A stretch of DNA of 64,000 bases from Takakia lepidozioides (GCA_030704615.1 CM060734.1:20336001-20400000); one strand, 5' to 3'; counted from the stretch's first letter, positions 34,176 to 45,765 are shown. Numbers and translations: made by a program. Notes: generated by a model from the sequence alone, not told the origin.

Positions 34176-34573
34176 GATGCAAGCAACAAAAAACAGTCAC
34201 CTATAAATGAACGTGTTGTGAATGTAGAGTGCAATGCGATAGCCCAACACTTTTACACCTGTCAGCAACCCAAGTGAGTCGATGTGGGTTGTAGTGTTGA
34301 GCTTATACACAATTTGTTGAAGTGGCTTTGGTGGAAGCCACAACGGCAAAAGGTGGGCACCCTCCTCTTTGGCTACACTCTCGATCAATAGAAGAGAACA
34401 TTCAAAGCAACCTCAAGTGTTTGCTCCAAAAGAAGTGAGGAGCTTGGTGACCCTCCTCCCTTATATATGATCCAAGAGGGATGAAAGTGAAATGAAAGTG
34501 AAATGAATAAATGACGAACCAATAGCGCCCACCCAAAAAAGGCTGTACAACCATATTTGTTAATTTTCAAATT
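34176..34573 (-). promoter_or_regulatory. Transposase 5' region
   Basis: On the minus strand TATATAAGG at 34459-34467 is a TATA box about 310 bases before the transposase ATG at 34148. AG dinucleotides after pyrimidine-rich stretches near 34165-34195 could be splice acceptors, so a short 5' exon is possible. Confidence 0.45.
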
Positions 34574-36141
34574 AAGCGACCGCTAATACTACGGTCCGTA
34601 TTTTTATTTTTTATAAAAAACAAGCAACCGCCACTACTGCGGTCGCTTTTATTTCTTTTCATTTTGTGCAATATTGCGGTCACTTCTATTTTGTATATTT
34701 TTAAATTTAAGCGACCGCCAAGATAGCGGTCGCTATTTCTTTTTTTAATTCGAAAAATAAAGCGACCGCCAGTGCGACCGCCAATCTTGCTTTTATTAAA
34801 AACAAATTTGAAGCGACCGCCAATATGGCGGTCGTTATTTCTTTTTCTATTTCGAAAAATAAAGTGACCGCCAGTGCGATCGCCAATCTTCCTTTAAAAA
34901 AAAAACAATTGAAGCGACCGCCAATACGGCGGTCGCTATTTCTTTTTTAATTTCGAAAAGCAAAGCGACCGCCATAATTGGCGGTTGCGTTCATTTTGTT
35001 AATTTTCAAAAATATCTTTGCCACCGTGCGACCGCCAATACAACAGTCGCTTGCTTTTTTTTAAAAATTAGGCGACCGCCAATACGACCGCCAATCTTGT
35101 TATTTTAAAACAATAAATTGAAGCGACCGCCAGCATAGCGGTCACTATTTATTTTTTAAATTCAAAAAATAAGGCGACCGCCAATCTTGCTTTAAAAAAA
35201 AAAACATTTGAAGCGACCGCCATATTTCTTTTTCTATTTCGAAAAATAAGGCGACCGCCAGTGCGACCGCCAATCTTGCTTTAAAAAAAATAAAAATTAA
35301 AGCGACCGTCAATACGGCGGATGCTATTTATTTTTTAGTTTTGAAAAACAAAGCGACCGCCATAATTGGCGGTCGCGTTCATTTTGTTAATTTTCAAAAA
35401 TATATTTGCCACCGTGCGACCGCCAATATGGCAGTCGCTTGTTTTTAAAAAAAAATTAGGCGACCGCCAATACGACCGCAATCTTGTTTTTTTAAAACAA
35501 TAAATTGAAGCGACCGCCAGCATAGCGGTCGCTATTTATTTTTTAAATTGGAAAAATAAGGCGACCGCCAGTGCGACCGCCAATCTTGTTTTAAAAAAAA
35601 AAACATTTGAAGCGACTGCCAGTGCGACCGCCAATCTTTCTTTTAAAATTTTTTTTTTGAAGCGACCGCCAATATGGCGGTCGCTATTTATTTTTTAATT
35701 TTGAAAAACAAAGCGAACGCCATAATTGGTGGTCGCGTTCATTTTGTTAATTTTCAAAAATGTATTTGTCACCGTGCGACCGTCAATACGGCAGTCGCTT
35801 GTTTTCTTTTTTAAATTAGGCGACCGCCAATACGACCGCCAATCTTGTTTTTTTAAAACAATAAATTGAAGCGACCGCCAGCATAGCGGTCGCTATTTGT
35901 TTTTTTAATTCGAAAAATAAGGCGACCACTAGTGCGACCGCCAATCTTGCTTTTAAAAAAAATAAATTTTGAAGCAACCGCCAATATGACAGTCGCTATT
36001 TCTTTTTCTATTTCGAAAAATAAGGCGACCGCCAGTGCGACCGCCAATCTTGCTTTTAAAATAAAAAAAATTGAAGCAACCGCCAATACTGCGATCGCTA
36101 TTTCTTTTTTAATTTTGAAAAACAAAGCGGATTGGCGGTCG
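34574..36141. repeat. Right GCGACCGCC palindrome array
   Basis: About 25 units of GCGACCGCCAATA facing GGCGGTCGCTATTT, often with a half-unit (AGTGCGACCGCCAATCTTG) between. Higher-order blocks of about 360 bp recur (for example CACCGTGCGACCGCCAATA near 35022, 35411 and 35773). It lies between the transposase promoter and the right terminus. Confidence 0.88.
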
Positions 36142-36184
36142 TGTTCATTTTGTTAATTTTCAAAATGTATTTGCCACCGCCACC

Positions 36185-36322
36185 GTGTCGGCGACGTGGC
36201 TGCTTAAGTGGCAGTATTTTACCTGGTATTATTTTTACCAGAATATTCCTCGAACCTGACGTGACGGAGGTCTCGTCAGCGTCAGGTCTGACGTGACCTG
36301 ATGCTGACTGACGGACGTGACG
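36185..36322. repeat. ACGT-rich right subterminal region of the hAT
   Basis: CCTGACGTGACGG, GTCTGACGTGACC and GGACGTGACG lie just inside the right terminus, mirroring the cluster at 2428-2512. Confidence 0.6.
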
Positions 36323-36323
36323 C

Positions 36324-36342
36324 TGATAACCGGGTTGTTGAT
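36324..36342. repeat. Right terminal inverted repeat (36324-36334) and target duplication (36335-36342) of the giant hAT
   Basis: TGATAACCGGG followed by TTGTTGAT. See the left end at 2404-2422. Confidence 0.85.
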
Positions 36343-36725
36343 AGCAGAGAATAAGGCTAATACTTTCCATAGGACCTAAGATTAGCCAGATTGGAGCCAG
36401 GATCATAAAATAGGAAGTTTTGAAAGTAGTTGTTTTTAAACTGGAGCAACAAAAGTCTATGATGTAGAATTATGTTTGGCTGATACGATTTGATCTATTT
36501 ACTTCTGCTAGTAAGATATCTGAATGGATTCTTCTTGAGTCATAAAATCAAGATTACTACAGCACTAGGAGTTTGTAGTTCTAGTAATTATTATTAATTT
36601 AAGTGAGTCAAGAATATATAATTGATTAGATCATTCTGATGAAAAGATCAGCCCAACAAACAATATTACTATAACCAAAAATAAAAGAAGAGAATCAAAA
36701 CTAACTATAGGAAAGTAGTGTGGCG

Positions 36726-36790
36726 GCTATTGGGGTTTGAAACCCCAACCTCGAATGTACGGGCGAAATCTCTAACCAATAAGTCCCTCA
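36726..36790 (-). repeat. tRNA-like (SINE-like) unit A
   Basis: On the minus strand TTGGTTAGAGATTTCGCCC, then CGAGGTTGGGGTTTCAAAC: an A-box-like and a B-box-like pol III element about 35 bases apart. The acceptor stem is lacking. Confidence 0.4.
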
Positions 36791-36879
36791 AGTTATATTC
36801 GAGACCAACCTTCCTATCTAAGTATTTATAGGGCTATTAGAAATATTCTGAACAAATAAGCAAAACTAAGCAAGTTGCA

Positions 36880-36945
36880 ACTGGCAGGAATTGAACCCTC
36901 AACCTCGGAAGTATAAACTACCAGACTAACCATCAAACTAATCTA
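36880..36945 (-). repeat. tRNA-like (SINE-like) unit B
   Basis: On the minus strand TGGTTAGTCTGGTAG, then CCGAGGTTGAGGGTTCAATTCC, in the same arrangement as unit A with a better B box (GGTTCAATTCC). Confidence 0.45.
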
Positions 36946-38006
36946 GAGATGTTGTTACAAGAGGGTTTCTTTCAGTTATTTAATCACAATAGTCAAATCT
37001 CACTCTTTAACATGGCCTGGCAGTTAGAATTCTCTGTTTTCAAAAATCCATAAGTCCCTACTAGGTTCTTCAATTCACTTGCTGTAAAATAGAAGTTGTA
37101 ACCTAAGCTTTACTCAACAAGATCTTGGAATTAGTTTGTGAATCAAGGTCCATAAAAATGGTTTAGCTCAAATCATTCAAACATATATGTTTTGCAGCAT
37201 CAGTGCCATGGATATGACAGTCCCAAATTCTGCTAGCATATACCACCTACTTTAGACATTAATATCTCTTAACCTAGGCAAATACTAGTAAAAAACTAAA
37301 TAAATCAATATCCCTACCTTTTAAACGTAAATATATACATAAAATTATTCAAAAAGAAAACAAATAATTAAGTTGGTTGGTTGAAATTAAATTTTGTTGT
37401 TTGCTTAATAACTAATATTTACACTAGGCTATCTCTTTTAATATATATATGCGTATATGTATATATACATCTAAAAATCATAATTATTTATCCCGAAGTA
37501 ATTATACATTCGCCTGACTTATTTCTAGACTATTGTTTTCGTAAATACGTCAATGAGTTAGCACTAACTATTGGTTACAAATTACAAACGCAAACACTTA
37601 TAACATAGAAAATTTATAAATCCACACTAGCAGCACCCTTGGAGCTAGGCGGCGCCTTCGGGACCTAACCTGGCTTTGTCTAACACGAACCTTAAATTAA
37701 GTATGCAACTGTTAATGGGGTACATTAATGGTTGACATATTTTTTGTGCGTTTGCCGGGAGCTAGACTAGCTGCTTTGAATTCTTTAAAATCTTGCTTGT
37801 TGTTTTGATGATAAACTGTTTTATGAAGTATTCTCAACGATTGAAAATGACAGTGCTCGGAAAGAACAATGGTAGCAACGATCGGATGTGTCATTTGAGA
37901 GAACAGTACAAATGACATTACCACACTATCTCCTCGTGTCAATTAGGGGATGGGAGCCTTGATAATGTAGGCGACGCTAACATGATGAACCAACTAACAA
38001 AGATGA

Positions 38007-40833
38007 ATGTCGAATTCTGCTTCTAGCTTCCATCACAGTCCTAGTACAGATTCCGGAGGGACAGATCATAGACTTAGACGTAGAATATTTCGCGCAGCAA
38101 TTAGAGAAAGATTTTTTCAATTACCCAGAAGTACAGTTCAAGTAACAACATCTGAAGAAGAAACAGAGGAGACTTCGGTTAATCAACCCGTAGATCACCT
38201 GAATATAGATCTGAACGAATAAGACTCTGAAGGTTCTGAATCCTCAGTATCCTCTCTACCTTTAAGCCCAGCTAGACCCAGTAATCCAGCATCTAACCCA
38301 CCGCTAAGCCCAGGAGGTTCAATGGCGCAGCCACCGGCTTCAATGGCACAACCAATGGCGCAGCCACAACCACCACAGGCACCGGCACCTCCACCAGCAC
38401 CGCTTGCTCCAGATATCCCAATTGTGGTGCCGGCAGGTTTGGCTCCATTGCCACTACCGGGTCACTTGCCTTGGTTTTCTAGTGAACCACATGAAAACCC
38501 TGAATATTATGTCAAAAAAATTGTCCAAAGTTGTTACTCCAATCAGGATTTGGATAATGCTTATTGGTTGATCTGGTTCCCTGCAATTTTAAGGGGTAGG
38601 GCGTTGACTTGGTATTGGCAGCAAAACGGGGGTTCATTTCAACAATGGGCTCAATTTCGGGATACCTTTCTAAATCATTTCAGAGCAGCACATCAGTTTA
38701 CGAGTGTTCTTATGGCCCTTGCCAGATCAGACAGGGACCAAATGAGGAAGTTGCTGATTTTGAGACGCGTTTCAAAGAGCTAATGCGATCAGAATCCTCT
38801 AACACCCTTGGATGATGGGGTTATGAAAGATTGCTTTCTGAGTGGGTTACGAGAGGATATTCACTTGTTTGTGTTGCAACAGAGACCTGTTACATTAGCA
38901 GATGTGATCCACTCAGGGAAAGAACATGACAACATGCATCGTCAGGTACAACGTGCGAAGATGCCAGAGATGGCGTTTCCGATTAACCCTACGCTTGCAG
39001 TTTCGGAGGCACCTCCCCCGCCCTATTACAGGCCGACAATGACTGGAGGGATGGTTCCTGCTGCCACGATGACATCTGCAATGCCTTTGGTGGCTACCAC
39101 CACCCCCTCAAACCCAACAAGGCACTTTCAGTCAGTTCCTGCTGAATCATATACGGGATCCACTAGCAATGATCGGATGGGACATTTTGAGGAACAACTA
39201 ACATCTGTGTTGAGAGCTGTTGAGTCCATGGGGGATAGAGTTAGTGCCATTGGCCAGCAGGTTTCCAGTTATGTCCATCACAGGGATACTCAGGTTCCAT
39301 TAGCTGAGACGGGTCCTAATGCGTCCAAGTTATGGTGTTATAATTGTCGAGGGTCAGGTCATGATCCCCAACATTGTCCCAACCCGATCCAGGAAAGGGG
39401 ACCTCCTCCATCCCAGAATCCTCCACCAGGACAGGGATATAGGCCACGAAACCGTTATCCGCCATGTGGAAAGTGTGGTCGGTCCAGTCATAGAACAGAA
39501 GATTGTTGGAACAACGTCACATGTCTTCATTGTGGTTTAATAGGTCATCCTTTGGAGCGCTGTCGAACGAGAAATATTGAGAGGCCAAAACCTACAACCC
39601 AATGGCAAGTTGATCAGAATCTACGAGGTCAAAGAGCGCCATTTCTTGATTAATATAATCAGGTGCCTCCGGCAAATTTACCACCCCAACACGGGATGTA
39701 CTTTGCTCCGCAAATATTACAAAGAGATCCAAATTCCAATCCCCCAAAGCAATCTCAATTCAGTCATCAGCCTAGGGTGTCATTTACAAATCCTGTGATG
39801 CAGGAAACGCAAAGTCAACTTCCATGGCGACGATCTCAGGATGAGGGAAATCAAGGGTCCAATCAAGCATCGACATCCACACAACCTCTTCCACAAGCCG
39901 GGACTTCCTCTGGTCCAATCACGCAGAAGTTACCATCGCAACCTAATGTGTATTGGATACATGCCGAACTGTCAAGCATGCCAAAAGAGGAGGAACACGA
40001 GGAGAACACATGTGTGGTGATGACTCGCCAACAACGAGAGATGCTAGTACGAGCGCCGGAAGAGGTAATTCCAGAGGTTACACCTACTTCATCTTCGGAC
40101 AAAGAACCAATGGATTTTCAAGTTGTGAAGGATGATGTGACAAAAATTGCTACTACTCTTCACAATGAAAATGAAGCCAGTATCAGGAAGGGAAAGTTTG
40201 TGGTATTTGAAGGGAGTGACTCTCCGGGTAAGGTGTCCACTCCGTTGCCGTCACTAGTGATGCGACTGAAAATGTCAGCAGTCAAAATAGCTAACACTAC
40301 AGCGAAACGTCCTCAAACTCTGAAAATGAAGTCTACCACCATGAGATTTACCTATAAGCTTGAGCCCTATAACTTGATGCATGACCTGCGCCAAGTGCAG
40401 GCCAACATTTCAGTAGCTCAGCTTGTTGCTCTTGCCCCTACAGTCAGACAAGCCCTGAAGGCTTCATTGGTCAGGAAAAGACGAGAGAAATTTCCCAGTA
40501 TTGCATAATGTCAATGCAAGAATAGACCCTGGACCAATAGAGATTGAAGTGGAGATTGTAGACTGTTTTATTTAACATTGCTTGGTAAATGGTGGAAGCT
40601 CGGTGAACATCATGCCACTCTCCACAATGGAGAAACTAGGCTTACACATGACTGGTAAATCCCCATTGATTATCCGATTGGCAGATCAGCGAAGAATCAG
40701 GCCAGTGGGTCAAATTTCCAATCTTCAGATGCAATCCGGAGGTTCTGCATATACAATGGATTTCCAAGTCATTGAAATTCCGTCAGATGGATACTCGTAT
40801 GCATTACTGTTGGGCAGTCCATGGTTGGTTTAG
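38007..40833 (+). pseudogene. Ty3/gypsy gag-protease of a third family
   Basis: Starts at ATG 38007 (MSNSASSFHHSP). Ser-rich N-terminus, a Pro/Ala linker, and a Retrotrans_gag domain (PWFSSEPHENPEYYVKK, ILRGRALTWYWQQ; about 38470-38780). Three CCHC knuckles follow: CYNCRGSGHDPQHC, CGKCGRSSHRTEDC and CLHCGLIGHPLERC (about 39335-39565). A retropepsin-like domain (40582-40833; LVNGGSSVNIMPL, LLLGSPWLV) ends the frame. The usual catalytic Asp of the DGGSS motif is Asn here. Defects: TAA at 38220-38222, two compensating shifts between about 38740 and 38808, TAA at 39651-39653, and TAA at 40506-40508. RT and downstream parts are absent; the copy is cut off at about 40840. Confidence 0.85.
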
Positions 40834-40840
40834 GCTCAAG

Positions 40841-43483
40841 CATGTACAGACTGGGCTAAGGTGTCAAGTTATTTTACCACGAGTGTGAAGTTAGCTAGAA
40901 AATAGCTAGCTTTTATATATTGACATTTGGGATTGATCCAAGTGTCAATCCAGGGGCCAACACATGTTTGGGCACCTGACGTTGTTATCTTCACGGCAGA
41001 TCGCGGTGGGCTCATCTTTCTCGAGTTGAGCCTCACCGCGTCTAGCTATGGCGCCGTAGTGTGGATTCCCCATGGCGTGGGGTGCACTTGGCTCGACTTA
41101 ATATATGAGTGATGTTTTCATGTGCAAGCATGTGAGTTTGAGAGAGCTTGTGTGCTTGTATCATTCCTTTCCTTATCACTCAAGAAAGATCAGCTCGAGT
41201 CTATGAGTGCCAGGTTCGAGTTAGTTGTAGCACTTGTGTTTTCAGATCATGAGAAGCGGTTCAGCCTAGAATGCAGGGATCCGTGCATGAGCCTATCCTA
41301 AGTGGATAGAGTGCAAAGGCGAACAGGTTGCAGGTTTGCCATGGATAGAGAGGCGGGCAACCTATGTTGAAGAGCAGCGTTGCATAGCTCAACGCTATGG
41401 CAACCAAGTTTGGGCTTCTAGTGTGAAGTGGAGGAGATGCTGGCCACGAGTGGGCGAACTGGTGGTCATCTTCTTCAGCTGCAGGCCGAGTTAAAGAGCT
41501 GTAGAAATGTGGGCTGCGCATGGGAAACTAGCATATTGCAGGTTGGAGATGATATGATCAGCTCTAGGTATTTCTGCCCGAAACTAGTTGTTGCGGGTAG
41601 ATGAGGAGCAGCCGAATGGTGGAGCTGCGAGGGGATGCATCGCAACCCATTGGGAGCTTCAGCTCCAAGCTCATGAAGAGGTATGAGTGAAGAGAGGGGG
41701 CTGGTCCCTCTTGTGTGCAAATCAGTGCACTTGTGAAACATGTGCCGAGTTGGAGTTTCAATCTGAAACTCAGCAGTGTAAGGGCTCTTGGAGTGGCAAG
41801 AGCGGGGCTGGAAGAGCAGCAATGAGGCGCCCTAGAGCTAGGGGATATGCATGAGAAGTGCAGGTGCACCAAGTTTGTAAATGTGTGTATTTTCAGATTC
41901 GTTTTTGTGAGTTTCATGAAGAAAATGGAGCTTGTTGGGCAGCATATTGCTTGCTTGTTGAGTTTAGGGTGCCTCTGGTGGGTCGTGAGAGACCAAGAGA
42001 GTATGGCAGCAGGTCTGGTGGCTTCGCAGAAGCCATAGCTCGGCGACAGCAGGTGCAGGAGCAAACCCCAACTCGGAAAGAGCTCGGGAACGCGTGGGAA
42101 CGCGTGGGAACGCATGAGAACTCATTGGGAGTTCTAGGGAACGCAGGGAATAGTGGTCGTGATGGGCCGTTGGGGCGGTATCACGAGATACCACGAGCCC
42201 AGGTCGTGACTGTTGACCATGACCATTGACCGTGACCGTTGGAAGTCATGGTGCGGACACAACGGGTGGGCACGGTGACCAGATCGTGGGGATGGCGGGC
42301 CGTTAAGGCTCGTGGGAGTGGTACCACGGTGTATCACGGGGCAGCTCGTGGCCAACGAGCGCCTAGGGCGGGCCGTGAGGAGTCGTGGCGGTTGGAGCCA
42401 CGGAAGGCTGCGAACAGGCAGAATGAAAATAAAAAATAAAAAATAAAAAAATAAAAATCTTTTTTCACTCGTTTCGTGGGACCTTGATGGGGAGGCTGGG
42501 CTCTATAGAACAACGGTTTTGAGCTAGTTGATCCGGCAGAAAAGTCGGAATTGCCTCCTTGTTGCGTTTTAACAAAGGGGATTACTTCCCTGCAGGTAAT
42601 CTTTTCGGGTTTTCAGCCCAATTCTGAACTATGGGGGAGACCAGCCTGCAGGTAATTCCTTTGGACAGAATGTTGTTGGGGCCGATATGTACCTCTATTT
42701 GCTCCATTTTTGAACTTTCAACGAATGGCGTGGTTTCCTGAGGTGGTCCATTCTGAGGAATGGCTGGTGGACATAAGGAGGCACTGACAGACCCTGTGGA
42801 GGCTTGCATGGGGCCTTGGAGGCCAAGTTTCATGAGCTCGTGGAGGGTGGTTTGAGGAGTGTCTACAGGATGCTCTCATGGTCATGCAAGTGAGAGAAGA
42901 GAGGAAAAAAAGAGGGTGTTGGGATGAGAACGTGCTGGGGTTAGGCATTGCTTTAGCTTCTCTTCCTCGTAGTTTTCCACCTTCTCTGTAGGCCGAGACC
43001 TTTCCGTAGGTGGAGGCAATAGTCAGTCCGGGTTTGGGCTGGGGTGTCCTTGCAGGAGCGACACTTTGGAGAGATTTTTGGTGTGGGGGAGTTGTTGTTT
43101 TCATTCTTGCGTTTGGATCCCCTCCACACCTGCATTCTTGATTGTGCGCCATGCTAGTTTTGTGTGGGCGCTTGATTTTATAGGTGGTTGACTCGGGCTT
43201 GATCGCCGATCCAACCCTAGAGCATGTTGTCGATGGTGAGGTTGGGTTGATGACCAGTCAGACCATCTTTGTTTCTCTTGTGGTGAGGTTGGAGGTGATG
43301 ACCAGCCAACCATAGGAGTGCCTGTGGTGGATGCAGGTGCAGGTGCAGGTGCATGTGCAGGCTATGTTAGGAACCTAGTATTCCAAACCATAAGCCGCAT
43401 CAGGTTCTCTACCCGGATACCTTGTGGAGAGGGGGTTAGAGACAGGTTCATGACCGGTTGAGTGTCAGTTTGTCAACACGGAG
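40841..43483 (+). other. LTR/leader-like region upstream of the DNMT-bearing gypsy element
   Basis: No gene supported. A symmetric AGCTAGAAAATAGCTAGCT near 40890 and a TATA-like TTAATATATG at 41098-41107 suggest an LTR promoter. Positions 42080-42380 are rich in CGTGGGAACG and CGTGACC motifs. A GGTGCAGGTGCA microsatellite lies near 43335. The LTR boundaries could not be fixed because the element's other end is missing. Minus-strand ORFs at 42582-43152 are unsupported. Confidence 0.4.
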
Positions 43484-45765
43484 GTGCCACTAGTTGTTGG
43501 GGAAAGTGCCGGTACAAGCACTAGCGATACTAGCGGGTATACGAGACGAGGTGTGCGGTTTAGGCCACCTTCACCTCCTGTGTCTTCTACGGAAGGTTCT
43601 GATTCGGATTGTGAATCAGGAGGACTCACACCGGCGGTGCAAGTTGTTTCCTTGCCATTGTTGTGGGACACAATGGAAGAGATGTATGGAGCCACCAAGG
43701 GGCCACGTAGGTACTCTGGGGCGGTGGGCACCATTGAGTTGGATGATTTTATCCAAGAGTTTGATAGTTGGTGTAACTTGCAGCAAATGCGCAATCCACA
43801 ATTGTTTACGCCTTTCATGGCATGGAAGAGGCTGTTTCAGCACCTTGAGGGGCCGCCCATGGATGATTACCATGAGTTTAGGCGGGGGCACGATGATGAG
43901 ATCGAGGAGTGGAGGATGTACTAGTCACCCGACTATGTCTCCATCACTAGATACTCTGGGGCCTCTTACATGGCACATTGAACATAGTGGCCAAGTCTCA
44001 AAGCGAACCAAAATCAATCGAAATTCGTTCAATGGGCCAACGGATGGTTGCCCATCCAAATGATTTTCGTTCGCTTTCACACCGGCAGCAGCCACACTGA
44101 CAGCTGCACCAGCAGCAGCAGCTACAACAGCAACTTCCACGAGCAGTAATGGGACTAGTGGTACAGCAACTACGACGTCCACCCAAGCTACTGCTGCACC
44201 AGCACCAGTGGCGGTGCCTGCCTTCAACCCTGTTGTGGAGTTCTTCAAAGAATTGAGAAGGAACTACCAAGGGCTGAGGACAGAGAAGTTGAGGAGCTTG
44301 CAAGAGTTCCAACGGAAGCCTACTGAGAGCTTGAGGGAGGCTTTCACTCGCATGAGGCGCTTGATTAATGTAACCCAAGGGGTTACGGAGGCTTAGGCAG
44401 TCCAGTTTTGGTATGGGATATTGGACAAGGAGCTGAGGAGAAGGGTGCGAAATGCAACTCTCCTACAAGTGGCCCAACCTATCTTAGCATATGTGTTTTT
44501 ACTGGCAGAGCGGATAGAGCTCAACATGGTAGAGGAACAAGTGGTCATGGTGGGATTTGCTAAGGAGGCACCACGGGGTAGTGGTGCTCCTAGCCAGCCA
44601 CTACCTCAACGTGCTCAAGACAACAAGGGGGCTCAGGCGAAGCCCAGGGAAGGACAGAGAGGACCTCAGATGCAGGGGTCTCTCCCTTCATTTGCTAGCC
44701 AACAACGGGCGGATGTGGTGTGCTGGATATGTAGAGGACCCCATGTCAAGAAGGATTGCCCAAAGGGAGACAATGGTTTGGCACCGGCACAGCCTGCACA
44801 GTTGCAGTGTGGGCATTGTGGCAAGTACGGGCATGGAGAGGCCCAGTGCTATGGTTTGCATCCTGAGTTGCGCCCAGCCCAGTTCCAAGGGAACAATGGT
44901 GGCCGGGGGCAAGGTGGAGCAGCCCAAAGAGGACAAGGTGGCTAGGCACGAGGTGCAGGCCAAGGGCAAGCTCAACATGGCCAAGGACGCGGAGGTCAGG
45001 GTGGTGACCAAGGCATGGCCGACCGGCTTCAACAGCTAGAGCATAAGCTCGCTGCCATGGCCACAGCTCAGGTGATACCAGCTCCAAGGCCGGATGGTCC
45101 ACCTCCTGCTCCTGAGGGAGGAGACTTGGGAGGCATGGGATTCATGTGCGGGGCAGCACTACCACTAGTGAGGGGTGCCACTACCACTACCACTATGGGT
45201 GGGGCACCACTACCACTAGTGTCGGGCAGCACTACCACTACCACTATATGCGGGGCAGGACTACCACTGGTGCAAGTGGAGTCAGCTGCGGCAGTGACTC
45301 AAGGAGCGGCACAAGTTTCTGAGCCACGGGGTGCGGAGGTGGAGTTGGATCCACAGCATGGGGAGGCAAGCCGTCAGGCCAGGCTTCCTCAGTCATTCAC
45401 ATTGGCGGAGACAGTGTCGACGCCGTCCATGGCACCTAGTTCTCGCCCGACTATTACCGAGGCGGAGGTTACTATGCCATTGGGGAGAGCTACACGGGCA
45501 GCACCACTACCTAGTGTTGCTAAGGCTACGGCAGCTAGTGTGCTGCTGGGGGCGGCCACATCTGTGTGCCAGGCTCCATTGTTCTCGGCTACCATGATTG
45601 CGACGCCGAGGGTAAGACCAGCTGAGGTGTTCAGGCTAGCAGCTACACTCTGTGAGAGTGGGGAGGTTACTTCATCTTTTGCGGAGATAGTGGGAGGTGT
45701 AGTGCCGGAGGGATCCTCGGATGTGAGGGTCAAGACTGCCACGGCAAGCTGCAGCTGCCAGGTTG
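43484..45765 (+). pseudogene. Gag of the DNMT-bearing gypsy element
   Basis: The N-terminal part (43484-43924; ELDDFIQEFDSWCNLQQM, FMAWKRLFQHLEGPP) is a gag matrix/capsid-like region ending in TAG. After a 100-bp foreign repeat (43978-44077) the frame resumes with a Thr/Ala-rich linker, FFKELRRNYQGLRTEKL, a TAG at 44394-44396, and RRRVRNATLLQVAQP. Two CCHC-type knuckles follow: CWICRGPHVKKDC (one residue short) and CGHCGKYGHGEAQC (about 44720-44860). After another TAG (44943-44945) comes a long Gly/Thr/Pro-rich spacer with a 60-bp duplication (about 45140-45265, GCACTACCACTA units). Confidence 0.8.
43978..44077. repeat. Insertion of the about 115-bp repeat inside gag
   Basis: An inverted piece (AACATAGTGGCCAAGTCTC) is followed by a direct piece (CAATGGGCCAACGGATGG onward) of the repeat found at 19651-20998. 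It splits the gag frame. Confidence 0.8.

Larger units (their letters stand above)
2412..36334. mobile_element. Giant hAT-type DNA transposon carrying kinase, RING-finger and transposase genes
   Basis: Both ends can be placed to the base. The left end CCTAGTTATCA (2412-2422) and the right end, read on the other strand, CCCGGTTATCA (36324-36334) agree at 9 of 11 positions. Each is directly flanked by the same 8-mer, TTGTTGAT (2404-2411 and 36335-36342). An 8-bp duplication is the hAT signature, and a hAT transposase gene runs inward from the right end. GCGACCGCC palindrome arrays lie inside both ends. Total length is 33,923 bp. Removing two nested insertions, each with its own target duplication, leaves about 16.1 kb, several times the usual 2.5-5 kb of hAT elements. 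The genes inside are all broken, so this copy is not autonomous now. Confidence 0.85.
36343..38006. other. AT-rich region without genes, upstream of a gypsy gag
   Basis: Base composition drops sharply to AT-rich beyond the hAT element. Apart from two tRNA-like units (36726-36790, 36880-36945) there is no coding signal or clear LTR boundary. The last few hundred bases may be the leader of the gypsy element whose gag starts at 38007. Confidence 0.45.

Noticed and set aside
36720-36960. Functional tRNA genes
   Set aside because: A- and B-box-like motifs are present but I could not form an acceptor stem or a standard anticodon arm; treated as SINE-like fragments.
42582-43152. Minus-strand ORFs upstream of the DNMT-bearing element
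   Set aside because: Overlapping frames with no domain or splice logic in a leader-like region; insufficient support.
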